From Ottelia alismoides (Eukaryota > Streptophyta > Magnoliopsida > Alismatales > Hydrocharitaceae), in the NCBI GenBank assembly GCA_037367405.1, contig JAZKJV010002956.1:744001-808000 (forward strand): DNA of 64,000 nucleotides, written 5' to 3'. Shown here piece by piece: positions 1 to 13,127 of the stretch. The stretch's first letter is position 1; every line of letters begins with the position of its first letter. The translations under genes were made by a program, and so were the position numbers. Under the pieces are notes generated by a model that saw only the letters and a program-made list of their open reading frames with translations, had not been told where the DNA came from and searched no databases.

Positions 1-1608
1 TTTATAGACATTGACGAGTGGCCTTATTGACCGGCGATTATTGATTAAACCAATGAGTATCAGATTGATCTGATTAATCGGCGGGCCTCAGTGATGATTA
101 GGGCATGTTTCTTGTGAAGGAAGCGTCTTCGATTGACGGATGGATGGCCCGGGAAAAAAGGGAAAAGACGGGCGAGGAGACGGGATGCGTCAGGTCGGGC
201 GGCAGGAGGCTGAGTTGACTGAGGTCAACGAAGGTCGGAGCCTTATTGGGCCACGTCAGCCGCTACGAGACAAAATAGCAAATCTGAAGGAAGATTGATT
301 TATTTAACCCCCTAAATGATTTTATTAATTTTTTCGTATAAAATAAAAAATGTGTATTATTTCGTCTAGTATTTATTTATGATTTTTATTGAATTTTTCG
401 AGGTGTTTCGTTGTAGTTTTATTTGGATAATATGTATATGTATGTATTTACATGTATTTTCATGTAATTTATTTTTAATGTGTTTATTTTCTTTTATTAT
501 TTTATTAGCTTATTTTATAAATTTATAATTTATTTTTGTGAATAAATAGGTATTTTTGTTTCATTTTTAAGAGTTTATTTTCATTTTTAAATAAATTTGT
601 ATATGTATATGTGAGTATACTTATAGGTATTTTACCTATATATTATATTCATTTATTTTATTTAGTGAATTTTATGTGTTTTTATTTCGGATTTGTATTT
701 TTAATACTAGTATATAATATGTACATTATTATAAAAATATGGATGAATAAAAGAATAAAAGAATTAAATTTCCTTTTATTTATATACATTCTTCTCATAG
801 GTATTTTGCCTATGTAATACATAGACTTATTTTATTTCTCAATTTCTTTTTGGTTTTCTTTGAGTTTTGATATGTACTAGTATTATATACATTATTTACA
901 ATATTCTAAAAATATGAATTTATAAAAATAATGAATATTGAATAAAATGAATATTTTGATCAGGTATTATGTACAAGAAGGGCCAAAAACCTAACTTTCA
1001 CAGATGGGCTCTAAAAATTATGACACTAATTTTATAAAATAGTTTGGGAAATGCTATATACAATTAAAGGTGAGTTTGGTTGATTTGGAGTTTTTAATTG
1101 CAAGATATGGGTCTGTGAAGTTGAGATTTTTGCTTTTTATTTTGTGTATAAAATGTACAGTGAGTATTATTTTTACACAAACTCAATTTTGTATTTTTAT
1201 TTACATTATTATCTGCAACTTTTATGTACAAAGTTTCTTTATTTGATGAATAAATAATTATGTACAAAATAGGTGTCAAAAATGCATAAATGAATGAATG
1301 ACTAAATGAGATGTTTATTGTATAATTGGCCCTTATCTCCCCCTACTTTATTCCTTGTCGACCAAGTCCATGCTGGCCTTGGTCTCGGGGTTAGGGTCAT
1401 AAAATATTTGCAATATTTTATTCCTTTTTCTTTTCTTCCCTTTATTCTATAATTTTGGCATTAAAAACCCTATTTTATGTATAATTAGTACAATAAATAA
1501 TAGATGCTAATATGAACAAATTAATGCTATTTACATGCATTTGCTGGGGTTTTTAAGGCCAAAATGATAGAATAAAGGTGATGAAATGGAGATTCATCAC
1601 CTCTACGG
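1..1608 (-). repeat. Athila-type LTR copy A (U3 part, cut by window edge)
   Basis: On the minus strand this begins with a short inverted motif, GATGAATC...GATTCATC or a variant, at about 1577-1608. It passes through a block around 1330-1400 that recurs at 6550-6600, at 63560-63640 and inverted at 33990-34060, then an AT-rich stretch, and ends in a GC-richer block with a TATAAA-like sequence at positions 1-7. The same order is seen in the repeats at 4.3-6.84 kb and 62.3-63.84 kb. The TATA position and the link to the minus-strand gag at 60 kb indicate U3 of a long LTR in minus sense. R and U5 would lie left of the window. Only AT-rich non-coding ORFs occur in it. Confidence 0.6.
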
Positions 1609-1904
1609 ATTATCCACAACGATCATTGGCTCATCAAGGCAGCTCTCGAAGATGCTGAACAAGCACCAATTTGCAGATCGAAACTCGGCGGAGGTGAGTT
1701 CTTCTCCAGTTCGTTTAGGCGTCGCTCCAACCATTGGATCCTGTCCTCCTACTAGTTCTAATATATGTTGTTCATGTTAGAGGGGTCTAAATTGTTAGAC
1801 ACATCTAAGGATCGCGCCACCACCGTCCATCACTTAAGATGTGTCTGTTGATCCAGACGTCCATCATAAGTGGAGCACTCCTCACCGTTGGATAGAGAGT
1901 AATA
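1609..1904. other. Unassigned spacer with a small hairpin
   Basis: About 300 bases without a recognisable gene. It contains an inverted repeat, AGACACATCTAAG at 1797-1809 against CTTAAGATGTGTCT at 1833-1846, which could form a hairpin. A sequence resembling the start of the copia LTR (TTGTTAGACA) occurs at about 1792-1801, but nothing after it matches the LTR, so I do not call an LTR. The open frame at 1586-1780 (64 codons) has no recognisable content. Confidence 0.35.
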
Positions 1905-3330
1905 ATGGGTAAATTTCACCTTAGACCCCTTTCAGTTTTGCATTTGCTTTCCACTCTTGTAAATATATGTCGTAATTTAATTTTCTTTGTATAATTTGCA
2001 TATAAGACCTTGTACTTTATTTATTTACAATTCAATCCAGTTGGGTTTACTTCACGTGTGCCCTCGCGTGATTTTTGGGTTATTTGCAATGTTTGTTCTA
2101 ACTTTCTAGATGTTATGAAATGAACTTTATGTTTTTTTATTATGACAATACCCCTATTTGCCTAAGTCATGTGCTACGTATGATTTCACTGGAGAAATTG
2201 CATGTTGCACCATTGAACTTTTATTGCGTGTTACGCTTTGGCCCTAGAACTAGGAACTAAGAATATTTAGAGACTGGATTGCAACAACGCTTCAAGAGGT
2301 AACTTTATACTTATTTGTGGTTTAGATGAAATGAATTGAAAGGTGTTCTTGGATCATTTGGTTTCATCACATGAAACTTTTTTTATTTCCTCTACCTCGA
2401 GCAACTAGTGCGACAAGTCGTTCCCGATCGTATACGATGCGATTCTCACGCTTCTTTGATGCGCTTAAGGATCTTACCTTCCCTTCAATTTTTGCATTGT
2501 GTTTAACTCCTTGTCTTTTATTGATTGTAATTAATATTAAATAAATCTAAAAAATACCTAAAATTACTTTATCCTTCGGCTAGTGTCTAATATTTATGGT
2601 AATTTTCTTAGATTGATTTTATTCATTGTATGTTATAAAAAATTAAAACCCCTAAAAAGTGTCTCGTCTAAGTTGCAAAAATCATAAAAATGCAATAAAT
2701 GGTTTAAAATTTACGTAAATGTTTTTATGTCTTTCACTGTGTTCTAACTCCAATATTAATTTTGTTTGAAAAATCTTTATAAAACCCTAAAATTCACAAA
2801 ACAACTAAAAAACTGGTCCTAACTGTCCACTGTTTGAGTTTTGATAAATGCTTGATTCTTATAAAATCACAAGCATAACTGAATAATCTTAAAAAATTAC
2901 CAAAAACACTTCAAAATGTTTAAAACATAAAAATGTTTCTACTTTAATTTTCTGAGCATTTTTTGCTATTTTAAAATAAATCAAAACGAGTGTTGTGTGT
3001 ATGCTTTATATTTTGTGCTTGCATGTCTTTTATGAGAAATTAAATTTTGAAAAATTTAAAACAACTAAAAAAATTGAGATTTGAGTTCTTAGTTTTTAAA
3101 TCGTGCTCCTTCTGTTCGACTGATGGAAAATATAACAGTTAAATAAAAATAGCATACCACTGATATTAATTACCTTATTTTCATTAGTAGTTATTTTTTT
3201 CGTTGAGTTATTGATTCGATTGAGGACATTGACATTTCAAAATTTCCACCCATAGTCGATGTTGATTTCCTGCTCATCAGCTAACACGATTAAACTCAGG
3301 GAGGCTAAAGAATTCGGAGGATTATTCAAT
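1905..3330 (+). mobile_element. Athila-type 5' leader, plus sense (degenerate)
   Basis: AT-rich non-coding sequence with short landmarks shared with the plus-sense block at 48.64-49.74 kb and, inverted, with the leader at 60.7-62.3 kb. Examples are GGGTAAATT near 1912, TAATATTTATGGTAATTTT near 2590, and GTGCTCCTTCTGTTCGAC near 3104. In Athila/Tat-type gypsy elements such a long leader lies between the primer site and gag. No gag follows: after about 3330 the sequence turns into leader-like DNA of the opposite sense. A copia LTR scrap interrupts it at 2277-2487. Confidence 0.45.
2277..2487 (+). mobile_element. Fragment of copia LTR 3' end
   Basis: About 210 bp that match, in reverse complement, the LTR end seen at 24114-24330. 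They share the CGCTTCAAGAGGTA block, a TGGTTTCATCACATGA block, the GCGACTAGT-like block and a final GATGCGCTTAAGGAT...CCTTCA end. It is therefore the U5 end of the same 2.5-kb copia LTR family in plus sense. Its 5' part is missing and no target duplication is visible, so it is a scrap and not a solo LTR. Confidence 0.65.
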
Positions 3331-4300
3331 GCAATGAAAAATCGATGAAAGAATTAAGGATTTTCTATAAACAATATACTTGGTCTTTATGTTTTTATTT
3401 TTTATTTTATTTTTATAAATTTTTATTTGGTTTTCTGTTTATCAAATTTTTTAGTTAGGAAAATGTTTTTTTATAAAAGCAATGAAATATTTAAGAGAAA
3501 ATGAAGCACACACACTCAACCACTATTTTGTATTTTTAAATTACATTAAAGATAACAAAAAAAGTAAACAAAAAATACTTTTATTTTTTGATAAATTTGA
3601 TTTTTTTTATTTTTTCTATATTTTTTCACAATTTTAAAGGATATAAATAATTCAAAAACATGAAATAAAATAAATAGAATAAATTATTGTTTTTTAATTT
3701 TAAAATAACAAATAAGGTCAAAATTTGATGAATTTTTTTTGAAGAGTGGTATTTTTTAATATTTTACAAAAATTCATTTTGTGATTTTTTTATTTTTATT
3801 TAATTTCTTTGAATTTTATAGTTTTTATGATTTTTATAGTTTTTATGTGAAAAAATGCCAAAATTGCATAGAATTACAATAAATATAGAAAAGCAACGTG
3901 GTTTTTTCAATAACTTTTGAAATGATTTTTATAATTTTTATTGATGTTTAGATGCAAATGGGAAAATTTTAAAAGTAATGAAAATCACAATAATACAAAA
4001 TGCTATTAATGTATACAATATCTAATTAACATGATGATAGAATGTTTTTTTTTTGAATTTTCAATGCTGTTTTGATATTTATTTATTTGAATTTTATATG
4101 AAAAATAAATGGAGCCTCACAAGGGTATTTGTGAAATTATTAAATGTTACTACACTAAATGATAACAAATAAAAATGCAACATAATATTGAAAAGGTCCC
4201 AAAAACGTGCGTAGAAGCACATACACCTCGCTAGACTGGACTTGAATCTAAAGAAATTAATCTCAAGATCTAAACAATAACACAAAATTTCAATAAATGT
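3331..4300 (-). mobile_element. Athila-type leader, minus sense (degenerate)
   Basis: AT-rich, gene-free sequence. It resembles, in the same orientation, the leader at 61.75-62.25 kb: runs of ATTTTTTTATTT, then AAAAGGTCCCAAAAACGTGCGTAGAAGCACAT-like sequence near 4190-4230, which parallels the AAAAAGTCC...CACGCACGTGCACAAT stretch near 62195-62230. This places it as the leader belonging to the minus-sense LTR that follows (copy B). It abuts a plus-sense leader on its left. Confidence 0.4.
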
Positions 4301-6838
4301 ATTTCAATTTTCACCAAAATCACTTGCAAAACATACGTTGCACTTCATATGGGACTTAAACAGTGAGGAATAAAGTGCAAATGTTCAAATACTGACAAGG
4401 CAACAAGTATCCACATATGGACTTACGTGAAAATGAAATAAATGCATGGAGTTGGTCACAAATATGCCATTAAATATGTGACACGAGGAGTGGCTCTTAC
4501 GCTCTATAGATTTGATGTGACGGTCGTGACTATGGCATGGATGGCATCGATTATAGCTGGACTCTTTAATGAATGGCTTCGTCTAAACTCTACTCCCCAA
4601 CGAGATTAATTTGGTTGGATCTCCCTCATCTAAGCCCTACTCATTGTCAAATCGATCATAGATCAACGCTCAATGGGTTTTACAACTGATGCACTGCATG
4701 GATTGTTGTGAAATCACCTATTCGTCGATCTGAATGTAGCTTCTACAGGAACCTCCTATGCTCGATTTGATGTTTCTTATATTCTCTCAGACGTTGCAAA
4801 TGTACGCTTATAATCAGAAGAAGATCCCAACCAAATAATTAGGTCAAGAACGTGGGAGACGTGGATGGATGGGGCTCTACGGTGAAGATGGTTAGATAGG
4901 ATACCATGATTCAAACTTCGGATGTTCTGCAAGTGGGAAGGGGTGGAAGAGATGGAGAAATGCAAGGTATATATGTTGGTCTAGTCAGCAATGGTTGAGC
5001 GCAACTGGACCTACTCTTATCGTGCATATCCGAGGTTGAAGATGGTTACCCGATCTAGGAGATTTGAATGAAATCGAAGTGAAGAAGAAAAGATAAATCA
5101 AAGATAAACTCACTATTTAACTATGGAGAAAGTAGAAGGGTGAAATTGCCTCGATCTGTGGCTGATATCAGAGAGGCTAAACATGCGATAAAGAGCTCCG
5201 ACAACATAGTTGAATCGTGAATTTAGATACCAAACTCATACTCCAGATCAGGGATCTACTCACCTATTACAAGAGCAGAAACATTATCACTTGATCACAG
5301 GTGATCTTGGGCTAAAATCATATTAAATCCTCATCGAAGGTGGGCGTTGATTATTTATAGGATAGACTCTAGCGAATTTTGAATTTCAAAATGGGAGTGA
5401 TCAGTGGCATGGTTAGCAGATCTGAAGGGTTGGTGATGGAGTTGAGTGATTAGTCGATAATTATGGAGAAGGGAGCATATGGCATTAGTGAATAGGATGC
5501 TCCAGAAAAAAAGATGAATTAATGACAATATGCAAGGTTAGCCGGTGTTAGGGAAGGACTAGCCAGTTGACCTAGGTCAACATACTCGGGCTAGCCAATC
5601 ATGGAGCGTTGAGAGTAAGACAAAATACACTATATGAAAACAAATCAATAAATGAAATAATAATTCGATTAATAATCAAAAAATATTTTATTTAATTAAA
5701 TAATGTAATAAAATGTGCATATTGAATTAAAGTTAATTTTTTTAAATTTTATTTAATTAGATAATGTATATACAAGGGTTAAAATAAATACAAGGTGTTA
5801 ATTCTAGGTATGTACTTATATATGTACGTGCTTTTGATTTTTAATGAAATATTTATACAAATATATGCATGATTTAATATTTTAATAATATAAAATATTA
5901 TACATGTTTTTAATGAGCTTTTTATTTGATTTTAAAGAATTAATTTTTTAGGTTAATTAAATACGCATAAGTATAGTACAAACATGGTGATACATATACA
6001 ATATTTACATGATTTTATTTTTGTTTATTTTTGACTTTGTGATTTTTATTTGTATTGCGTATTATTTAAACATAATATTTACAATTAACTGATAAATACA
6101 ATACTTGTAAATATTCAAAAAATATAAATAAATAATTGAATAATATACATAGTATGTATAGGTATATTATACAATAATACCCCAATTAGACACATTTCAA
6201 AGTTTAATTATTAATTTAATTAAACAAGATAAATTATAAAGATAATTTAATTTTGAATATACTGAAAGTGAATTTGATGAATTAGAGTTCAAGTGGAGAA
6301 GATATTTATTATGCAAGTTCGTACATTATGGCTTTTGAGAGTGTTGTCATTTACACATATATACAAATATGTGTTGCAAATAGTTTTACTATTTACAAAA
6401 TAATTTTATTCACAAATTTCAAGAAGAAATAATTATTATTTCTAAAAGAATTGGTCATGATTAAAATAATGAAAGAATGCGTAATATGGAGAATATTGTA
6501 CATGTAAATACAAGTGACAAATGATTCTTTTTGGATTTTCTAGCAATTAGGCCTTATCTCATCTACTTTATTCCTTGACGATCAGGTCAAGTCTTAACAT
6601 TTTCTCATGATTTCATTAAGCTTGTATCTATTACATATATACATTCTTTTACTCTCTTAAGATTTCATCCATTTTTTTATTTTTTTATTCTAGGTTAAAA
6701 CAACGATAAATATATAATATTTACACATGAATAGGAGTTAGTAAAGAAATCAATTTATTATTACTTACAGATCTATTATAAGGGATTTTACGTTAAAATA
6801 AATGAACAAAGATGATTAAATGCATATTCATCAATGTC
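4301..6838 (-). repeat. Athila-type LTR copy B
   Basis: Minus-sense copy of the long LTR. The LTR start, with a GATTAAATGCATATTCATC variant of the inverted start motif, lies at about 6811-6838. The conserved block containing CTACTTTATTCCTTGACGATCAGGTCA lies at 6570-6600, a TATAAATA box on the minus strand at 5352-5359, and the paired GTTGAC/GGTCAAC element at about 5565-5581. U3 is about 1.5 kb; R and U5 are taken to run to the leader near 4.3 kb, but that limit and any primer site are not visible. With copy A it forms a same-direction pair about 5.2 kb apart, as the LTRs of one decayed or non-autonomous element would. Confidence 0.55.
5352..5359 (-). promoter_or_regulatory. TATA box of LTR copy B
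   Basis: TATAAATA on the minus strand inside CTATCCTATAAATAATC. The equivalent place in the LTR at 62.3-63.84 kb has TATAAAG (62792-62798), and copy A has TATAAA at the window edge. Recurrence at the same place in three copies supports a real U3 core promoter and sets the sense of this LTR family. Confidence 0.5.
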
Positions 6839-6934
6839 ATAGTCAAGATGTGTAGGTTTAGCTATAAATGCCCTGATAAATTAAATCATGGCTACAAGAG
6901 AGAATGTATCAGTGGATTTGATGCATTCTCTTTG

Positions 6935-9900
6935 TGTATAACCTTTATCTAGGAGTCATGCCTTCAAGGTCTCCAAATTCCCATTAGATCCCCTTTTTCC
7001 CTCAAAGATCCATTTTTATCCATTGAGTTTTGCCTCTTTAGGGTGACAGTCTTGGGTCCAAACACTGTTCTTGTGCATGGAGTCTATTTCAAACTTAATC
7101 GCTAGCATCCATCTATCCATCCCATCATCCACGAGTGCTTCATCATATGAAGTAGGATCACTATCATATGCTACTGATACATGGAATTCGTACCTTTTTG
7201 GTGGCATGACCACCCTCAAACTCCATTGAAGAGGTATATGTGTATCAACTTCATTTGTCTCTTTAAATGTGCTCTACTCATCATTGAATGAACCGAGTCC
7301 ACGATGGTCTTGTTGCGTCTGTCAACAACACCGTTTAATTGTTGTGTTCCATGAGGGTGATATTGTAAACAATTTCTCTCTCTTTAATGCATTCATAGAA
7401 TTCGTTTTATTAGTCCTAATGATTTGTTTCTAAACCAAAGACATGAATTCTTTGAAATTTGCTTGCTTTCCCTCAACTCTCGTCTCCGCAATTTTCGAGT
7501 AATGCGCTCGAGTCCTAGCACTTTTCTCTTTGACTTTTCTCGCAAGGTCACTTTCCTTACAGCTTAGTCTTACTTTCACGCTCGTAAGGTACAAAGGGTC
7601 AGGGATATCAAGTCAAATGTTTCAATTTGTAACGTAATAGGAAGATAAACTCATATTGCAAATGGTCATTAATAAAAGTCACAAAATACTGATATCCATT
7701 TTGAGACACGATGATGAAGGAAACTCAGAAAATAGTATGTATCATGTCAAGTATTTATTCGCATTTAGTAACCTTATTTTGAATTGATGCTCTGGTCATT
7801 TTACCTCAAACACAATGTTCGCATGTTGGTAAACATTCTAATTTTAAAAATCTAAAGATCCATATTTTACAAATCTATTGATCCTATCAATACATACATG
7901 ACCAAGCCATTGATGATAAATCATGGTTAAATGATTATTATACTCTTTGGATTTCTTGGGGCATTTTTAGTAGTAAAGGATGTAACATTCGTGATGCATT
8001 CATTAATGCACAATTCAAAGAGTCTACCATAAGTTAGAAAACCATCTGCAACATGTTATCAGAAAGACTCATGACAACTTTTTTGTAAAATTTGAACTCA
8101 TATCTTCAAACTAATTTAGGTACATATAACTAGTTACTTCTAACATTAGGTACATATAGACACTCTCTATGTTACAAGACTCACCCATTGTATAGAGATA
8201 TTATGCATGTCTCAAGGATGACTCCTTCAAAAGTTGCATAATCTGGATTAATATCTCTCCATCCTTAAGATTTCTAATTTCTTGAAACAGATGCAGCACA
8301 TTGCATACACGAACTGAAGTACCAGAACTAATAACCCACCTACCATATCATACAATGAGAAAGTTCGCTTCAATGATGAATGCACATTTTATACATGAAA
8401 GAGCATTATATTTACACTTCTCTGATGTTTACAGATAATTTGCTCAATTACTTTTATAGTGCATGTGCCAGTTGTAGTGATGATAGACACATGTTTTATT
8501 GGATATCTGCTGTGTAAAATATTGAGAGAACGAGTCAACACTCTTGAATCTTATTCTTGACATGTTGGGCTGGACTCTTCTGGAATCCATACTTCTAATT
8601 GTGCTCTATACAATTCACATCACCGAACATCTCTTTCATACTCATCATTATATTATGGCCATTCTAAATGTCCCTATGTTGCATCTGAAGCATGTTATAT
8701 AGAGAACTCATACTTTACCAATGAACGAGCGATTGGTCCTTATTCCTACAATCAATTAGGGTTTTCATGATTGTTCTTGGTGAGCATATCCTAGATACTC
8801 CCCTTATAGACAAGAAGATCCAAAATTGAGCCAATTTTAATAGTTTGGCCCTATCAATTGGTGACCTCCAGATTCTTGATGAGAGGGTTCATGGATTTAA
8901 TCTGCAATTAAAGATGCACAAATTAAAATATAAACAATAAAAAAAATTATGTATACACACTTCTTTGAATAAGTAATTTGAAATTTAAGTTATCTTGCTT
9001 CTTAATACTTTGAAAGACAATTCTCTTGTCCAAATTTCGAAGCAAAAGATATACTTGCCCTTATATTTCTATCAAGATTTAAGATCTCTCATCCATACAT
9101 GTCACAATGAAATAATGTGAGGATATGCAATTCAGGTGAAGGAAGCAGTAACTCTTTGCAACTTACAAGTTCAATTTGCATTTCCGAATTTGGTCTTTAA
9201 TAGTTGATCCCTCCACCCATGAGGTGATTTTGTCTCATTGTTAATTTACTTAATCATCAATTTTATTAGCTCGTGTCATTTACAATCCAATATCGCATCA
9301 ATTATATGAGGATAGATATGAAGGTCCTTATACGTATAGCATGTCTCTTATGATAAGTAAAGTCCTCGATCCATGTGTCTTTTTACAGCGAATATATCAG
9401 TTTGCATTCACATACTTGATGTGCAATCCATGGAGATGGAACCCTTTGACTAGATGGGAGACAATGGATGTCATCTTATGATCCCCTATATTCTGTTCAA
9501 ATTTTTATTGAATCAGAATGATCACGATTTATTCTTCCAAGATAATTACAATTCTGTTAATAGTAAACTGTTTATTTTTATAAGCTTAAATTAATTTAAT
9601 CACATTGTATTAATTATCAATCTAATCCAAGCAACAAACAATTAGGTTTTCATCAAATTCCTATATTGCATTAGCTCTCAAAAGTATGTATTATTCTGAT
9701 TTTAGTAATTAGAGTACATATTGAATTACTCATATTTACCTTCCTCAAAATTGATCGGACCAAATCGAGTTATCTTGTGTGGGAGCATTTCCTTGACATG
9801 CAAGGTGCTGAATAAGAAACTATGCTTGCAAACTTGGTCTAGACACCTTCACCATCGTGATTCAGAACAATACAATTAGATCATTGTACTTATGGCTTTA

Positions 9901-10657
9901 TGGGTCACTCCCTTGATGATTTGCATTATACTCTGTAGTCTGCACTCGAAAATTTAGTCATCCTAAAAAAATTAGTGACTCTAAATTTCCAATCATATCA
10001 AGCAAACAAGTTTGCTTTTCCATGTAAAAGTAGTCCTACAACTATTTTAGGATAAACTACCATTTTCCTGTAATGAAGCATTCATTTAATGTTGTTGTTT
10101 GTCATATATTTCTATATAGAAGTGATACAACTATAAATTAGTGCAAATGCCAAATTTCCATTATTATGATTGAATTACTAAACACATTAAAAGAAGTCAA
10201 CAAGATGATCCAATCATCTTCCGACCCTTCACTTAATATCACATATCCATGAAAAACATAGTTGGATTTGGGAAAAATAAATTCTAGAGGTTTGATATTT
10301 TGATTCTTACAATAATTAATGGAGTTTTCAAATATTTCGTAACAATAAATAGTAACAAAAAAAATTAGTTACAGTTTCGAGACTACACGTGAAAACAACA
10401 TTAATACGAGAAATTATCGAATTCAAAACAATGCTCCATATTTGACATGTGTTGGCAAATTAGAATATGTCTAGACCATATAACTATGCTTAAGTATCCA
10501 AAAAGTTATTCATAATAGGGTAAAACATGAGACATATCATATATGCTCAAAATGGATTCAAACTTCCAACAATGCAAAAAACAACAAGTTATTGTACATC
10601 CCAAAATCCAAAGCCTTGCTCTATAGGGTTTGGATCATATCCAAGACACTGAACAAT
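6935..10657 (-). pseudogene. Copia I: decayed Ty1/copia gag-pol and leader
   Basis: Minus-strand relic colinear with copia III (39.9-45.6 kb). From the 5' side it retains the leader (10.66 to about 9.0 kb, including TAGTCCTACAACTATTTTAGGATAAACTA near 10030, matched near 44900), the gag start region at about 8890 and gag to about 8.5 kb. The zinc-finger, protease and integrase regions (8.4-7.2 kb) are very degenerate, and it ends with the first part of the reverse transcriptase at 7.2-6.94 kb. It stops abruptly near 6935, inside RT, so the RT core, RNase H and 3' LTR are gone. Stops and frameshifts are everywhere and no functional product is possible. Confidence 0.7.
7016..7219 (-). pseudogene. 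Copia I reverse transcriptase N-terminal fragment
   Basis: A 67-codon open stretch with the copia RT entry motif: DEALVDDGMDRWMLAIKFEI followed by DSMHKNSVWT. Copia III has the equivalent DEALMDHDMDRWMIAMKSEI at 41484-40876. In Ty1/copia this segment precedes the palm domain of RT. The KWIFKRK-type continuation is recognisable but shifted below 7016. This is the best preserved coding patch of copia I. Confidence 0.75.
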
Positions 10658-10670
10658 GGTTCTCATAACA
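10658..10670 (-). other. Degenerate primer-binding site of copia I
   Basis: GGTTCTCATAACA corresponds to GGCTCTGATACCA just inside copia II (24099-24111), the reverse complement of the site that pairs with initiator tRNA-Met. It is followed by a 2-nt spacer and TGAAGGGATGTTG (10673-10685), the last bases of the minus-sense LTR. LTR sequence of the opposite sense then starts at once. Confidence 0.6.
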
Positions 10671-12517
10671 GTTGAAGGGATGTTGTTTATTCGACATGTG
10701 GACCCACAACAAACAATTATGCAATAAATGTTATTGCAAACGATTACCTAATCCGAAATAAAGAATAGCTAATTTTCTTAATAGGTTCCTCTGTACAATT
10801 AGGGTTATGTACCATGGCCATGTTAATGATCATACTCGTTTTGATTCAAATGTTGAACCATAGAGGTTGGTTCTTGGATGAAATCTAAAAATTTAGATTA
10901 AGGATCATCAAGTACCATGAAATGATTGCTAAGAAAGGATATCTAACCTAAGAAGGAGAAGGTAATCATTCTCTAAAAGATGATGTCTGACTTAGTGATA
11001 TCGATATATCCAACGGTTAACTTAATGATATCGATATAACCAAGGCCAATGTCGTAAACTGTAACAATATAGGTACACATCCTCTGACTAGAGATATATG
11101 TGTTACTATATGTCTGAGTATGTAGGATTGATAGACTCATAGGTTAATGACCTAATAAAGGTTTATACGCCAGAGAGTTTGTGTACATATGAAGGCGTAT
11201 GAGTTATATGATCTTTCAATGGGATCATACAAGTTCATACTAAACCAGAATGCATGTGCTCACTCATAAGACATTGGGAATAAATTTTGTGCATGGCCGC
11301 CTCACTTTGGACACTTGATAGAATTTATAGGTATGATATACGCTTTTGGAAAGTGTATGATCAATACTGATTCCCAATGATCTAATTAGATATTTAAAGA
11401 TAAAATCAACAAGAAGATAGTCTAATTGTGATCTAAAATACTGGGTTTATTCTAGGTCTTCTAGCATGTATGATGTTTGGGAATTAAGAACCCTCACGGG
11501 TGATGTGACCGTAAACAATTGAATAACCATGAAACTTCCATTATGAGTGATGAAATAGGTTTTTATTTTAGTGGCTTCTCTAGCTAGATCGATAATTTAG
11601 GTAGGCTAATTGTTTGACATTGATCTAAATACGATTCAGATGTAATGAGTAGATTCGATTTACATCTCGATTTAATCAAACATTTATGAGAGGTTCCTGA
11701 GAACTGGATTCGAGATATGATCTCAATATCCAAGTCAGTATACAACGAATATACAATTGCCCTATCCATATATCTTAGTATATGTAGAGAAAATACATTA
11801 TTCTTAAAAGAGTTCAGGAATAATTAAATTGCCTATGATGTATTTAAGAAATAGTAATTACATAATTAAATATTATTTTATTATCATGAATAATATGAAT
11901 ATGACTCATGTTATTTTGAACACATGAGAGTTAACATCTAAGATAAATAAATATGATTCACTTAACAAATATATTACTAATGTGAATATTACAATCCATA
12001 ATAATCATAAATATTATAAATATGATTTATATTATGTTAGGGATAGGATTTACAAATTAAATGTAAATTTGAATTGGATTCACAATGTATAATTAATTGT
12101 AAATGCAATTTACATTTTATACTTGGTGGTTGAATTTGATTCCAAATTGTTAGTGATTTGATTTTAATTATCAAAATTAATTTGCAAGAATTATTTTTTA
12201 ATTAGTTAAAGAATAAATATTTAATGTAATTAGATTACATTATATGGTTACTACAGAGATGTTTTCACTCCAATTCGCCATGGACGTCCATGACTCTTAA
12301 AGGGAAAGGAGGGTTTCTCCTTCCCCCTTACAGGTATGGCAGCCGTTAGTTCTACTCATTCATGAGAATCTTGTTGATTTAAATGAAATCTAATATGTAA
12401 GGATTATTTGCAACATATTTATTTTCTTTTACATTTATTAATTGTTGTTGCGATTTATTGCAAGTAAATTTCAACCATTGATTTTAATTAGTAGGTCATC
12501 TCCAACATCCAATTAAC

Positions 12518-12525
12518 TATAAAAG
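12518..12525 (+). promoter_or_regulatory. TATA box of plus-sense copia LTR
   Basis: TATAAAAG within AACTATAAAAGGAAGG. Family members carry the same box in the same place: TATAAAAG on the minus strand of the copia III 3' LTR near 37874-37881 and TATAAATA at 24681-24688 in copia II. It separates a U3 of about 1.9 kb from about 0.6 kb of R-U5. Confidence 0.6.
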
Positions 12526-12579
12526 GAAGGGTGACCCCAGTATTTTGTACTGCAATAATTTTAACATAACATGTGACAA

Positions 12580-12583
<4 letters not shown>

Positions 12584-12610
<27 letters not shown>

Positions 12611-12611
12611 T
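12584..12611 (+). repeat. CT-dinucleotide microsatellite (14 units)
   Basis: Uninterrupted TC/CT run about 60 bp downstream of the LTR TATA box. The equivalent place in both copia III LTRs carries GA/CT runs (37771-37811 and 46071-46112 on the plus strand). It is therefore an inherited part of the LTR 5' untranslated region and did not arise locally. Confidence 0.9.
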
Positions 12612-13127
12612 GCTCCCATACATGTCCATATGTTCTCTCTCTAAACTGTAGTGGTCATCTAGTTCAAGGCCTCTGAGTGAACGACCATCAACGTGTTGTT
12701 TTTGTACTATCAGATCGATTGCTCATGGATCTTCACCTTTTTCATTGTGTCTTGCTCATGAAAAAGGGTCCATATTTCGTGAGATAAATTAGGAGATTCT
12801 TTGCTTGGATTATTAACTCAAATTGCGTGAGGTACCTGTCTCATCCACACGCAAGCAAGTGCATTCTTCAGCAGATAAGACTTGAGACAGGAGGTCTCTT
12901 CATTTAGAGATTTGTGATGGCAAATATGCTCACAAATATGCTTCGAGAGGTAACACTAATTACTCATTTGTGATCTTGATTAATCAATTTCACAACTATT
13001 CTCGAATCATGTGGTTTCATCTATTTAAAAAATTTTAATTTCATATGCTCCTTGCAATTTGTATGACTAGTTGCCTTAGATTTTACTTGATGCAATCTAC
13101 ACACTTCTGTGATGTGCTAAGTCATAA

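Larger units (their letters stand above)
10684..13127 (+). repeat. Copia LTR, plus sense (inserted or inverted)
   Basis: Nearly complete LTR of the 2.5-kb copia family. It starts TGTTTATTCGACATGTGGACC (family start TGTTAGACATG) and matches the reverse complement of 37319-39884 throughout, for example ACACATCCTCTGACTAGAG at 11077. It has a TATAAAAG box at 12518-12525 and a CT microsatellite at 12584-12611, and ends near 13127. It lies between the last about 12 bp of the minus-sense LTR of copia I and the rest of that LTR. That makes it either a solo LTR inserted there or an inverted piece. I could not find a clean 5-bp duplication. Confidence 0.7.

Noticed and set aside
1785..1805. Start of another copia LTR at TTGTTAGACA
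   Set aside because: Only the first about 10 bases match; the following sequence is a local hairpin and not LTR.
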